Source: Sphagnum compactum
Lineage: Eukaryota; Bryophyta; Sphagnopsida; Sphagnales
Direction of reading: 5' to 3'
Length of the DNA: 64,000 nt
Assembly (NCBI GenBank): GCA_965153455.1
Contig: OZ234494.1
Span: 27,085,354 to 27,149,353, forward strand
Shown: piece after piece, positions 12,737-24,326 of the stretch
Position numbering within the stretch: position 1 is the first letter of the stretch
Layout of the letters: the number at the start of each line of letters is the position of its first letter
Made by a program: the position numbers and the translations under genes
Notes under the pieces: model-generated
The model's database searches: none
What the model saw: the letters and a program-made list of their open reading frames with translations, nothing else
Told to the model about the DNA's origin: nothing

Positions 12737-14750
12737 CATGGGCAATAACAGACATCACACACATTCTCTTCCAAACTCCAGGTCTGTATCTAATGCAGTT
12801 TGGGAACCTACTTAGGCTTGGGATTGACTATCATATCCCATGATTATAGCTTCAGCCTGAAGTTCATGTACTATGTTCTCCTTCGGAACATGAATGAAGA
12901 TATGAGTGAAGTACTCTAAGGTGCCAATTCTTATAAGGATTGATTCCAAAATACAATTCTTCTGATGTTATTTTCAGATTTGATCTAGTAGGACATCTAT
13001 TGCAAATATAGGTAGTTTGTATTGATTGCTTCAGCCCACAAGTTATTGGCTATATTGTGCATAACATCATTGAACAAGCTCTATCAAGCAAGGATCTATT
13101 CATCCTTTCATACAGCTTGTTTTGTTGGGGGGTTTGTGTAGTTGTGAGTTGTTTTTAATTCCTTCATGATCACAATATAAACTCTTTAATTCAACTTCAA
13201 CTTGTCTTGAAATGTGGAAATTCTGTATCAAGCTTTCAAATGTTGATTGTCCTCCCTTTCATGACATTTTGATTTCCAATGGTTTGGCCAATTGCCACAG
13301 TAGATACAAAAACTAGATCAATGAGGTCAGTCAATTGTCAGTCGCTAAAATCACCCACAAGTCTTGACAAAGAAGGCTTCATTTTCACTTCTGGTGTTGT
13401 AGCACAAATGCCTTCTACTCTCCTCATGAAGGAGTCAGGCAACCAGTTCATTCATAGATGGAATGTTTCCATATTCACCAAGCATGTCCAAGATGAAAGA
13501 CTCAGAGTATGATCCTTAGTCTACATCTTCGGCTCAATGTCTTCTTCATGAGACACAAATGTATTTTGCTGGAGTCAGGTTCCAATACTCATTCGTTTGG
13601 AGCAAAGAGGAGAGTTCATTCCAAGTCAGGAGGATGAAGATGGACAGGTTCTTCCACCCACACAACCAGCAAAAGACTACCGTATAAGAAAAAGTATGAG
13701 TGTTTAGAGTCTTGATTGACAAACTGTGTTGGGTCTGATAGTTTTAACACTTAATTTCCTTTCCAGCATTCTGAAGTTGCAAATGTGAAGACTGCTAATT
13801 TTTCCTGATTCACGCAACAAAAGAAATGGGGCATTATTCAATTGAGAACTTCATGGACCGTTTCCTATTTTGTGACTTGAATCTACAAAAAAACATCCAT
13901 CAAGGTAGGCTGCGTACATTCTCATGCGTTGCACTCCATGGAACTTCAAAGTGGGGACGTGAAGCCAAACAAGTGCAACGAGTGGAGTATGCATTGCAAG
14001 TTGAATTTCAATACTATCACACCATTGTGTTCTTATTATCTTCCCTTTCATATATGCCTCTATAGTTGGTCCTCTTCCTTTTGCTAGTAAGTTTTGCCCT
14101 ATTCCATAATTTTGGCTTTCCCATTCAATATTTTACGTGTCAAAGATTTTTTGTTCAACAATAAGCTACTGCCATTCAATTCCTCTCGTGCTTCAATATT
14201 TTTATTTGTTTCTCATGGTTGTTCCTCTACACTAATATTTTCAAGTTCTCACTAATAACTTCAACATTTCAATCTTGATTTTCTAAAAGAAATTTTCAAG
14301 TGTGGAAGTTTGTGCCCTATTATGGAACTTTTAGCTTGTATCAATGGTTTTGTTGCCATGACATCATTTTTTTGCTTCTCCATTGTTAATGACCACCTTG
14401 GAAGTGCTCATGTGGGTTGAAATCTTTATAAAATGCATCCTAGTTATTACTGTTACATGTAGTCATGAGTCTAACTTTTGTAGGGTTCATGAGGTCATAC
14501 AACAATAACCAAAATGTGGCAATATGTTAGAATTCCTAGTCCTTGAGGAATATGTGTGAAAATGGTTTCAAGGTTTTAATTCTTTAGCTTCAAGGTGTTC
14601 AAACTATGTGTTGTTCTTATCGATTGTTAAAACCAAGGCACAGTTTATGTCTACATATTGATGATCAAGTTGTTATAGTGGTCATTTGATTGTTGAGCTA
14701 AAAGTCAAGTATGTATCTTGCACCTAATTAGTTTCGGTGATGGTTCAATG
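12737..14750. other. 3' flank of the Ca2+-ATPase gene and spacer
   Basis: The first part is probably 3' UTR. A 47-codon open stretch at 13579-13707, preceded by an AG and ending in TAG, reads like a hydrophilic protein tail. It is treated under findings as a possible alternative last exon. From about 13.8 kb the sequence becomes AT-rich, and nothing else is recognised. Confidence 0.4.
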
Positions 14751-14802
14751 TAATGTTATATTAAACTCCTTTGTCATTTGATCAACAAATTGAACATTTT
14801 TG

Positions 14803-14962
14803 CACCATATCACAAAACGAAAAACAATGTCGTATTGAATTCCTTCATCATTTTTGGATCATATCACAAAACAAAAAACAATGTTGTATTGAATTCCTTC
14901 ATCATTTTTGCACCATGTCACAAAACAAAAAACGATGTCGTATTGAATTCCTTCATCATTTG
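14803..14962. repeat. 54-bp tandem repeat, three copies
   Basis: The marker CACAAAAC recurs at 14811, 14865 and 14919, an exact 54 bp spacing. Each unit contains GTATTGAATTCCTTCATCAT. As 54 is a multiple of three, reading frames stay open across the array, but no protein family is recognised. Confidence 0.85.
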
Positions 14963-15124
14963 ATTAGCACATTGAACATTGCATGCACTATGTCACCAAA
15001 CCCACATTCTTGTGTTTTTTTTATGTTAATGGGTCCAAGCAAGGCAAAATATGCCACTTGAAAACATTTTTTATTCTTTTGGAAAGTATCCATAAATGGA
15101 GCCATAATATATTAAACTTATGAA

Positions 15125-16113
15125 TCCTATATATAAAAGCAAACGTGGTGTCTGTCCGTTTGTGTGTCACAAGACATTACGACCTTTAACATTACGTCGG
15201 AACCGGTCCATCTTGGGCAGTTGGGAAACAATGTGTCTGTATGTCTGTGTGTCCAGGTCCTGAAACCCAGATCCCAAAAATCCCAAAAAAGAAATAACTA
15301 ACGGGGGGGCCAGCACGGCGGGGGGTGCTGGCGGGGGTGGCAGCACCAGCGGGGGGGGGGGGCCAGCATGGGGGGGATCAACGAGTTAAATTATTTTCTA
15401 TGGGGGGGGGGCCAGCATGGGGGGGATCAACGAGTTAAATTATTTTCTATGGGGGGGGGCCAGCATGGGGGGGATCAACGAGTTAAATTATTTTCTATGG
15501 GGGGGGGGCCAGCATGGGGGGATCAACGAGTTAAATTATTTTCTATGGGGGGGGGGGGGGCCAGCATGGGGGGGATCAACGGGTTAAATTATTCTGAAAA
15601 AATAATAAAATAAATAAAATAAATACATAAAAATAGAAAAAAATGAAAATAGACAAAATAAGAATAGAAAAAATAAAAACACGAAACAAACATAAACCAA
15701 AAAAAAAGTAAAAATGCAAAAACTATAAAAAAGAAATGGAAACAAATGAAACAAGGAAAGGGAAATACAGTAAAATCATTTTAAAAGAAAAAAAATTCCA
15801 AAAATGAAGAAACCAAATAAAGAGTAAAAAATAAGAAAAAATAAAACTTATAAATATTGAAAAAAAACCTTACTTGAAAAAAAATGAGGTGTGTCTTCTT
15901 TCTCCAAACTTCAAACTTGCATCCAAATAAATATATATATAAAAGTGAAAAAGAAACATTTTATTTTTATTATAAAAAATAATAATAAAAATAAAAAACA
16001 CATAAAAATTAAAAAATTAAAAAATTAAAAGTTTCTAAAAAAACTAAAACATGAATCAAGTTTAAAGAAACCGGGGGACTTCACAGTGGCCGAAGGTCAT
16101 GGGCACCCACTAG
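15125..16113 (+). mobile_element. Non-autonomous Helitron-like element A
   Basis: The segment starts with TC after an A (15124/15125) and ends CTAG followed by T (16110-16114), matching the Helitron rule of insertion between A and T, 5' TC and 3' CTRR. A short stem (AGTGG/CCACT) lies just before the 3' end. The 5' part carries GTCTGTCCGTTTGTGTGTC and a CAGGTCCTGAAACCCAGATC motif that is shared with element B at 17280-17785 in reverse orientation. No Rep/helicase ORF is present. The interior holds a G-rich minisatellite and A-rich sequence. Confidence 0.55.
15359..15590. repeat. G-rich ~49-bp minisatellite, five copies
   Basis: Each unit contains GCCAGCATGGGGGGGATCAA, then CGAGTTAAATTATTTTCTAT and a run of 8 to 12 G. 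Units start near 15362, 15411, 15460, 15508 and 15560. The array lies within the Helitron-like element A. The repeated G-runs could form quadruplexes. The overlapping open frame is a by-product of the repeat. Confidence 0.85.
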
Positions 16114-17279
16114 TCTTATTTATTTCAATGATTGATAAGATTTAGTTTTCTTATTTCATTGTAAAATATTGAAAAAACAGATGTTTTAATATGCATTTAA
16201 ACATTTTTAAAAATGCAAGTTGAAGAAAATATGTCTCATTTTACAAAATAAGGTTATAAGTACATGAAAATAAAACTTTAATTGGAAATTCTAGTTGGTA
16301 AAGGCCTAATACATATTAGTAATTTCAACTTTTCATATAATAGTCATAATCTATCAAAGATTTAATGTAAAAGCATTTAGGAAATCTTGAAATGCCAACC
16401 AATGTAAAACATTTTATTTTATTTTTTATTAAAAAATTTCAAACTTTATGTGTAGCTTACCAGAAACTCAATGGACAACTCCATGGTCTCATAATCAAAC
16501 TTAAAGATGTTTTAAATATGTTTTTTATCTTTATACCATGTAACGATGATTGCCATTTGAAAAGTACTTTTTGGCATATTTTACCATGTTTATGCCTTTA
16601 TGTGTTGTGCTTGCAATAACATCAAGACACTACCTTTAATGGAAGATTCATTGTCCTTAGAAAGGGTGAGCTTTATATTCACCGCCAAATTTTGTGCAAA
16701 GGTTAAAACCTTTCTTGGTCATGAATATTCATGGACACACTTTCTTTCTTTAAATTGTGAAGTAGACACCAATCAACATGTTCTAATTTCATACTTGTTC
16801 AAATCCACTTTTGAATTTTATTTTATTTTTGAGTATTTTGGCTTTCTAAGTTGGAAGGGGTAAGATTGGAATTAAACACAACTTGTTGGTTTAAATAATG
16901 TGAAGATTTGTTGAAACATTCATTAATATGTTTTAGGAAGGTCAATTCAAAAATGTTGAAGATGTGTTTTTGTCTTGATAACAGAGTTGTCAAAAATGAC
17001 ATGACATGCCATTTTTACATTGATTGTCACATCAGCATCTGTCTTGATGTCTCAATTTGTCAAGTCAACCTTGATGTTGACCAAACATTCACAATAAAAA
17101 GAAAATTATTATTTTTTCATTATATAGGTAAGTTTAATTATTAATGATTAATAAATTAATAATTAATAATAAAATTTCATATTCCATCAATAAATCATTT
17201 TGCAACCAAATTTAAATCTTTGACTGCAAACAAAGTGTGGACATGTTGTGTTTGAAAATTTTGATTGTTTACATAACAA
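16114..17279. other. AT-rich spacer between the two Helitron-like elements
   Basis: Short open frames exist, but none resembles a known family. No RNA gene or structured repeat was recognised. Confidence 0.3.
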
Positions 17280-17785
17280 CTAGTGGGTACCCGTTAATTG
17301 TTTCAACCAATTAATAACTCTTGTTGTTCTGTATGTGTATTATATATGCAGTGTTGGGCGGGTATTTGATATGTTGAATAACCTCCACGTCTGGGTATTT
17401 GTAAAATTGGAATTAAAATAATTAAAACTCGGAGTCAAAGAATTCAAAATCAAAGAACCACTGCCGGTTCTGGTTATTTCAAAAAAACCTCACAGAACTG
17501 CCGGGTTTCACGAAAACCCGGAAAAGAGGAGCCAGGCAGGTTTTTGGGCAGTTATTTTACTTTTACAATTTGGGATCTGTGTTTCAGGACCTCGACAGAC
17601 GAACAGACGGGATTTGGGTTTCAGGACCTCGACTGACTGACTGACGGGATCTGGGTTTTAGGACATTGACAGACGGACAGACAGGATCTGGGTTTTTGTC
17701 TCCTCGAATTGGTACTTCGAAATTGGCCCCTCAAATTGGCACCTCGATAGACGCACAAACAGACTTAGTGAAATAATATATATGA
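17280..17785 (-). mobile_element. Non-autonomous Helitron-like element B (opposite orientation)
   Basis: Read on the minus strand the segment begins TC after an A (17785) and ends CTAG followed by T (17280). The palindromic GGGTACCC precedes the 3' end, comparable with GGGCACCCACTAG in element A. Near its 5' end are repeated CTGTCTGTCCGTCTGTC and GGTCCTGAAACCCAGATCCC motifs shared with element A. It is about 506 bp and has no coding capacity. The relation to element A supports both calls. Confidence 0.55.
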
Positions 17786-17794
17786 TGATTGAAA

Positions 17795-18330
17795 TCCAAT
17801 TGTCACTTTTCAATAGTTAAGATTTTTTTTGTTCTCAAGCCCAAATTCAGGTCATTAGTGATAGGGGTGTGAACTAATTGCAACTAAAAATCTTAATTGT
17901 TCAAATGCCAACAAAAATCCAACTAACATTTTTTAATGGTTGAATTTTTTTTTCAATTTTTATTTTGTTTTTGAGACCAAATTATTACTAGGGTGTGGAC
18001 CAATTGCAATTAAAAATCTTAATTGTTTAGATGGTGAACAAAATTCAATTGCCATTTTTGACGATTGAATTTTTTTTTTGAATTTTTTTTTTCCCATTTT
18101 TGGGACCGGATTCATGTCGTTAAATTGCGACTAGGGTGTGATCCAATTGTGATTAAAAAATCTTAACCATTCAAATGGAAATCTAAATTCGGTCACCACT
18201 TCTTGATGGCCAAATTTATTTATTTTTTAAAATTTCGTATTGGGGATTGAAATCAAGTTGTTTGATCTAACGGTTTAAATTTTTTATTTTTTTACAACCG
18301 TAATTATTGATCTCCATTGGGTAATTCTTT
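17795..18330. repeat. Degenerate ~120-145 bp tandem repeat
   Basis: Three to four units share CCAATTG.CATTTTT, a T-run, GGGACC.AATTC.GGTCATT and CTAGGGTGTG..CCAATTG.AATTAAAAATCTTAA. They start near 17798, 17918, 18044 and 18188. The array directly follows the 5' end of Helitron-like element B. Confidence 0.6.
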
Positions 18331-21300
18331 TACCCCTACATGAAAAGTTATTGTTTTGACTGAAATTGACCCCATGTTGACCCTAGCTACGTCAACCTCA
18401 AACAAGCATGACTAAAAAAATGTGATAAGGCCAACATTGATAACCCTACTTGATAGTTACAATTTTGTAGTTGAACAGAAAAAGAATAAGGAAAAAAATA
18501 TTAAATTTTCCCCATCAATAATTTCATTCAAAGTTTGAAAGCAATAATTAATGTTATCAAAAGTAGGGTGCTTTTTGTTATAAGGAGTGAGCCCATCTCC
18601 TTTAATGGCATATAACAAGAGAAAAAAACTCTACACACAAAGCCAACATTGCATTAATAGTATAACACATGAATCAATCGAAAAAGAGAAAAAGGAAAAT
18701 AATAAGTCTAACTTTAGTTGTGCAAAACACCAATGAAGCACACAAAAAGAAAAGGAGGACTGTAAATGAAAGGTTTTTCATACCAAGCCTAATATTTATT
18801 GTTCAAGCACATAACAGTTGGGTCCATACTCAAGTTTTGTGTTTGGTGAAGTAGGAGAAATATTAAAAACATGAAACCATCAAACATGAAATAATAGCCT
18901 TGATGAAATTGATTGCAACCAAATAACCAACCCAAATCCAAATTGCATTGTAACCAAAGGAATTACTCTAGGTTGCAAGATGTGTTAATACCAATATGTG
19001 ATCAAGGTTCATTGGTAATTAACTTTCAAAACCACAAGCCGAAAAAATAAAAATTTGAACCTAATGGGCCAAATTTCAAGAGAAATAAACCTTACACCTT
19101 TTACACACATAAAATTGTTTTAACCATTAGGCTACCACAATAGTTTTTGAAAACATAAAAAAATTCAAAGTAAGAAGAGGAAGACTTGTACTACATGATA
19201 TTCACTCAATAATGAAGCATTCATGAAATTCATGTCCACAAATGAAATCAAGGTGGAACTAGCAAAAAAATTGCAAGCATGCTAAACTATTGAAGGTGAT
19301 GAACATTTAGAAGAGGGTAATTAAACATTGTATTGTTTCAAAATTGCACTCACAACATCAAGTTAAGGATGAAATCTACATTCACAAAATTGTTCTAGAT
19401 TACGGATTTGATTCAAGGGAGTGAATTTGTGTAGGAAGTGAAATTCAATTGGGACACAACAATTCCCCCACATTTGACACTATAAAAGTTATAAAAACTA
19501 GTGCAATCAACAATAAGCCCAAAGGAAATGTTGAGGTGGGTGCCAATTTGGAATTCAAATAATCATGTGAAAGAATGTGAAGGGTTTCTATTAGAGCATT
19601 GCACTGTTGATTCATTAGAAATTTGGATGGCAAAGCACATGTTTTGGTTGCAAATTAAGGCAATAGTAAAAGGCAAGATGGGTGGAATGATGTCATTGGT
19701 GAAAGGTAAGGATTGTTATCATTGAAGCCCTAAATGAACTTCCAAAAAGTCAATGAGTACCTAAGAGAAATGCAAAATAAGTTTTTCAACCACCTATTCT
19801 TTTAAGAAGTGCCAAAAAACAAACTGATAATAGGGACAACCATTTTAGAAACATAGATTTTGCAAAGCAAGCAAAGTTTAATACTTTTTGCTAAATGTAT
19901 CTATAGGTATGTGGAAGGCCTCTTGGTTGAATTTGGTCATCCTTGCTTTCCAATTCTTGTAGTTCTCCTCCTTTAACAAATTTTTATGTAAATATATTTA
20001 AAAATTGGTATGAATTTCAAATACATTCTATTTGTATTGAGCATAGGTGATCATTTACTCATTGAACCCCATATTTTAATTGTGTCGATAAATGTTTTGG
20101 ACACCCTTGAACATCCACCCATTGTGAGGATTGGTTGAAGGCACATTTAAGTGTAAGTGGTTGGCGTACTTACATTGATGATTATATCTCGAAATTTGAA
20201 TAGAAATTGCTTTAAACTTGTCCATTGTAAGGCAATGAGATGCAATTTGTTGCAAGACAAAACATTATTTCCCAAGATGAAGTTGTGTTAAAAAACAATT
20301 TTTTGATGAACAGATGAATCTGACACTAAAAAATGGGTGGTTTTTTTTACAAGGGTCATTATTGAACAAACCAACGAGCTTATTGTAATTTGAACTTTTT
20401 GTTACCTATGTGTGAAAAATCTTTTGAAATATGGAAAAGCCAAAATGCAAAGTTTGTCTGATAAAACCATGCATCCATTTCATTCCATTATCCATTCTAG
20501 AATTGTTCATGTGGGGTTGGAGCTCAAGGTGGTGTTTTCCAATTGGGAAGAAATCGTGAACAATGTAATCAACACAAAAAAAATCATTTGTTGGAATTCC
20601 ATGATTGGTTTCTTTGGCAAAATGACAAAGATGGACATCTTTATTTCAAGAAAACAAAGTACCACTAGCATGGATATGGTTGATGTTTCGAATCTACTTA
20701 ACTTGTGGATAATATTTTTTGCAAAGACACTAATTCTAAAGTGGAACAAAGCTTTGAATGACACTTGCTACACAAATCTCATGAGGTTAACAAATAACAT
20801 GATCCACAACAACGGGTGCATTGTGTTCTTTTGTGGCATAAACCACACATTTGCATGAATGATCAAAAAATTATGTCTTGGAAATAGATTCAAAAGGTAT
20901 GTGAAAAACTAGACAGTGGTCAATGAAATCATTCCCAACTATAGCCAAGGGACAACCTTATGCTCACAAGTGTGGTGTTATGCAATGGATAGGTCAAAAC
21001 TCAACCTAGATCTCAATTTGTTGAATACATTGATCATTTAATGAAATCTCATACACAAAAAATCCTTAAATACAATTTCTCAGAGAAAGTATTATGAAAA
21101 TGAAGATCACCAAAGAGCCATGGAAAGGACCAAAAGAGAAATCACATGCTTTTGTGTAGATCAATCTTGAAACTTGTAATCCACCAAAAGAACAAGTTTT
21201 TTTACATATTCGTGCAAATAGGTAACTTCAATCATAACATAATCGTTGTTTCCAAAATTGTGAGAGTTGAAACTAATGGCCACCCTTGAAGGGAGGATTA

Positions 21301-22020
21301 ATGTTAAAGATAATAAAGGATAGAAGGATGCAATCATAGTAAAAGGAGCCAAAATAATTGTTGAAAAGTAGTGAAAATTATTTTTTATTACTTTGAAAAA
21401 TCATCGTTAATTATATTTCATGAATTATTTGTTCATCATTTGGAATTGCATTTGTTTGCTCACGAAATTGGAATTTTATGAATTTGGAGTCATCATATTC
21501 TTAAAATCCTTTGTCTTATGCAAAACATTTGTTGAATGGGTTTTTAGGACTTAAAATTTGAATGTATTTTTTGTTACCCAAACCTTTAAAAATGTTTTCA
21601 AATTTATTGTGGGATTTAATATACTTTGTAAACAAATTCACATGTGTTGATTTTTTTAGGTGAACATGTATCAAATCATTTACAAAGGATGTTGTTTATT
21701 TTGATTTTGAATGCCTCTAATGACTAAAAAAGTCCATAATGTGTGCATTGTGATCATGGTTCAAATGAAAGTTGTACATTTTATTATCATGTAGGTCCTA
21801 ATGCAAAAAAAATCTAATTTTTTATTATACAATGGGTCGTATTTAATCTCAATATCAATATCCAATCCCAAAAATCACATTTAAAATGTAATTTTGGTAT
21901 TTAATATACCGATAGTAGAATCCTTGGCACCCACGGTTCATTTTATTATGATTACACATGAAAGACATTTTTTTGGGAATGGAGTCAAATTTTATTTTTT
22001 TTGATAAAATGTTAGACCTA
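18331..22020. other. AT-rich spacer with decayed ORFs
   Basis: This is low-GC sequence. The longest open stretch is 148 codons at 20412-20858 (+), with no recognised domain. It may be debris of a mobile element. No intact gene is supported here. Confidence 0.3.
20412..20858 (+). other. Unrecognised open reading frame, 148 aa
   Basis: The frame is the longest in this AT-rich block. It is basic and hydrophobic, with a WNSMIG segment. No signal peptide, domain or plausible splice partners were recognised. Surrounding decay suggests a relic rather than a gene. It could also be a chance ORF. Confidence 0.12.
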
Positions 22021-22039
22021 ACAATTTACTATGAGCTGC

Positions 22040-22262
22040 TAAGGCCAATTGTGGATGGAATTGCATTTGGTCCCAACATTATTCATAGAGTTTCAATGGA
22101 TTTAACCATTGAGGAACCAATTGTGGATGGAATTGCATTTGGTCTCAACATTATTAATAGAGTTTCAATGGATTTAACCATTGAGGAACCAATTCTAGAT
22201 GGAATTGCATTTGGTCCCAACATTATTAATAGAGTTTCAATGGATTTAACCATTGAGGAAGA
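22040..22262. repeat. 72-bp tandem repeat, three copies, frame-preserving
   Basis: The word TTGCATTTGGT recurs at 22061, 22133 and 22205, exactly 72 bp apart. The plus strand keeps a 113-codon frame open from 21958 to 22299, with three copies of a 24-residue unit (core VDGIAFGPNII then RVSMDLTIEE). No homologue is recognised. Confidence 0.85.
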
Positions 22263-22280
22263 TGAGTTGCTAATGGGCAC

Positions 22281-22600
22281 AAAAGACCAAGTGGAATGAC
22301 TTTTAAACAATAATGAGTAAGTGATTTAACTCTAGTTGACCAACTATATAAGATTTTGCAAAAAAGGAAAAGCAAAATGCTTTGATAAAAGTGAAAACCA
22401 TTGCCAAAGGTAATAAGAGCTCCAAAACAAAAACCTTGTTTGTCCACTAGCTTGACATAAGTCACACAAACATAACATCACATATTCAAGATCACCATTA
22501 ACCTATAGCACATAACCAATCCAACACCCAAACACTAAAAAAAAGAAAACTCCATTAAAGAAGCCCATTGAGCACCCATTCACTTGTCATTTTCTTTTCT
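22281..22600. other. Short AT-rich spacer
   Basis: No gene, RNA or repeat was recognised between the 72-bp and 53-bp arrays. Confidence 0.3.
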
Positions 22601-22815
22601 CGACTTCCTCATCTTCTTTTCATCCATTAGGTACAACAAATCCTCATTCGACTCGACTTCCTCATCTTCTTTTCATCCATTACGTACAACAAATCTTCAT
22701 TTGACTCGACTTCCTCATCTTCTTTCATCCATTAGGTATTACAAATCCTCATTCGACTCGACTTTCTCATCTTCTTTTCATCCATTAGGCACAACAAATC
22801 CTCATTCGACTCCAT
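22600..22815. repeat. 53-bp CT-rich tandem repeat, four copies
   Basis: CGACTTCCTCATCTTCTTTT starts at 22601, 22654, 22707 and 22759 (period 53, 53, 52). The units are nearly identical, so the expansion is recent. No coding role is seen. Confidence 0.85.
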
Positions 22816-22830
22816 TTCCTCCCATAGGTG

Positions 22831-24260
22831 GAGCTCTTTGTCATCTACACTTGCAAAAGATATGTAAGTTATATTACAAACCTTCTTGTTGTTAATCATG
22901 CGGTCAACCATTGTTTAAGTTGGAGTGACCTACAAGGGTTCCTGTTCGGCATGTGATACATTGCAAACTTCTTAGAAGACAAAATCTACACACTTTTGTT
23001 GAGATATTGCCTCAAGGGACTTAGGAGAGAAACATTTCAAATTTTTACAAGTCAATGTCTTAGATGCATAGAAGAATGCTAGAATTTATGTGTATACCAA
23101 ATTTGGTGTAGTTTTCATGAAAAATAATCAAGGCAAAATTTCATTGATGATTTTTTTTGCCTAGTTTAAATATCACACATGCCAAAATAGTTAGGATCTT
23201 CCTTACCATTTGTGCTTTTGAAAATGCTTTAATTAGGTCAATTCTACCCAATTGCCTCTTGGGTTGTTCCTCAAGACAAGTGGTATGAATTTTAGTTGAG
23301 CTTGTTCCATCTAAAAATGCATGATCACGCCAACCAATTGTTGTGACCATGGATGATATGTGTAAACTCTTCTTTGAGTGCACAATAGGAGAGTCCAAAT
23401 TGAGGAATTTTAGAGCTTGAATTTTGTTGAAATGGTTGAAAATCATGAAAGGGGACCAAAAAAAAATCATTTTTGAACAAGGCAAACCATAATGGAAAAA
23501 AAATTGTGTCAAAGCAAGAATTTGACATGCAAGCCTTCGGGGGGAGCGGACCTTAAATTTGAAGGGCTCATGTGCACTTCATTTAGCAAAGGCTCTTCAA
23601 GAAACTACCCATCACATTGAAAGACTAACCACTAAAATGCCCTTCACATAAACATAATGACCTCGCCGGATGTGCATAGGATATTTTCAAGGCGACTTAC
23701 AAAGCACAATTCCCTCACTAGCCTAGAGCAAGAGTTTTCCTCTAAGGAAACATGAAAATTTTTAGTAAGCCCAACACCCATCAAGCAGTATGTTTTTTTT
23801 CAACAAAATTTTGTCCATTTTTGGAGCAAAAGTTTGGGAAATGTTTGGATTTGTTTTTTATTTCTTGTGTAGAATTCTACTAGCCTAATGTTGCTAATTC
23901 TTTGGCAAAAAATTGCCAAATTTCTGACATCACAAAATTGGGGAAAAAAGAGAAAGAAAAACCCTGCTGGTATCAAGTTATGCAATTGAGTTTTCATACT
24001 CCCCTTTTTAATTATTTAAGTAAAATTTTCCTCTAGTAAGGTTCTCTTCTTCTGAATCTCCTGCAGGTTTTTGCTCTTCCCTCACAGAGAAAATTTCCCA
24101 AGTACTTGGGGTATATTTGTGTGTGATTTGTGTGTGTTTAGTGTGGTGATTGTGGGTTTTTTTTTTGGCACCTTGTTGTCATTGCTTTGCCATGAAGACA
24201 ATAGGTATCCACCCAACAAGGAGTTGAAGGAACAAAGGTGGTGGTAGGGGAGGAGAACTT
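22831..24260. other. AT-rich spacer upstream of the hydrolase gene
   Basis: The longest frame is 123 codons on the minus strand at 23141-23512. A short part vaguely recalls Copia reverse transcriptase, but no catalytic motif is present, so it is not called. The last few hundred bases probably hold the hydrolase promoter. Confidence 0.3.
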
Positions 24261-24326
24261 GGAACTTGGAGGAGAGGAGAGGAGAGGAAAGGAGAGGAGA
24301 GGAGAGGAGAGAAGAGGAGGGGGAGA
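24260..24326 (+). promoter_or_regulatory. GA-rich leader of the hydrolase gene
   Basis: GGAGA units repeat from about 24268 to 24322, immediately before the start codon at 24327, so the tract probably lies in the 5' UTR. GAGA tracts are targets of BBR/BPC factors in plants (family knowledge). Whether they act here is unknown. Confidence 0.5.

Noticed and set aside
15368-15613. Gly-rich repeat protein frame
   Set aside because: It is a by-product of the G-rich minisatellite inside a Helitron-like element.
23141-23512. Minus-strand 123-codon frame with a stretch vaguely like Copia reverse transcriptase
   Set aside because: Only about 30 residues look similar, no catalytic YVDD or flanking integrase/RNase H motif was found, and no LTRs were seen.
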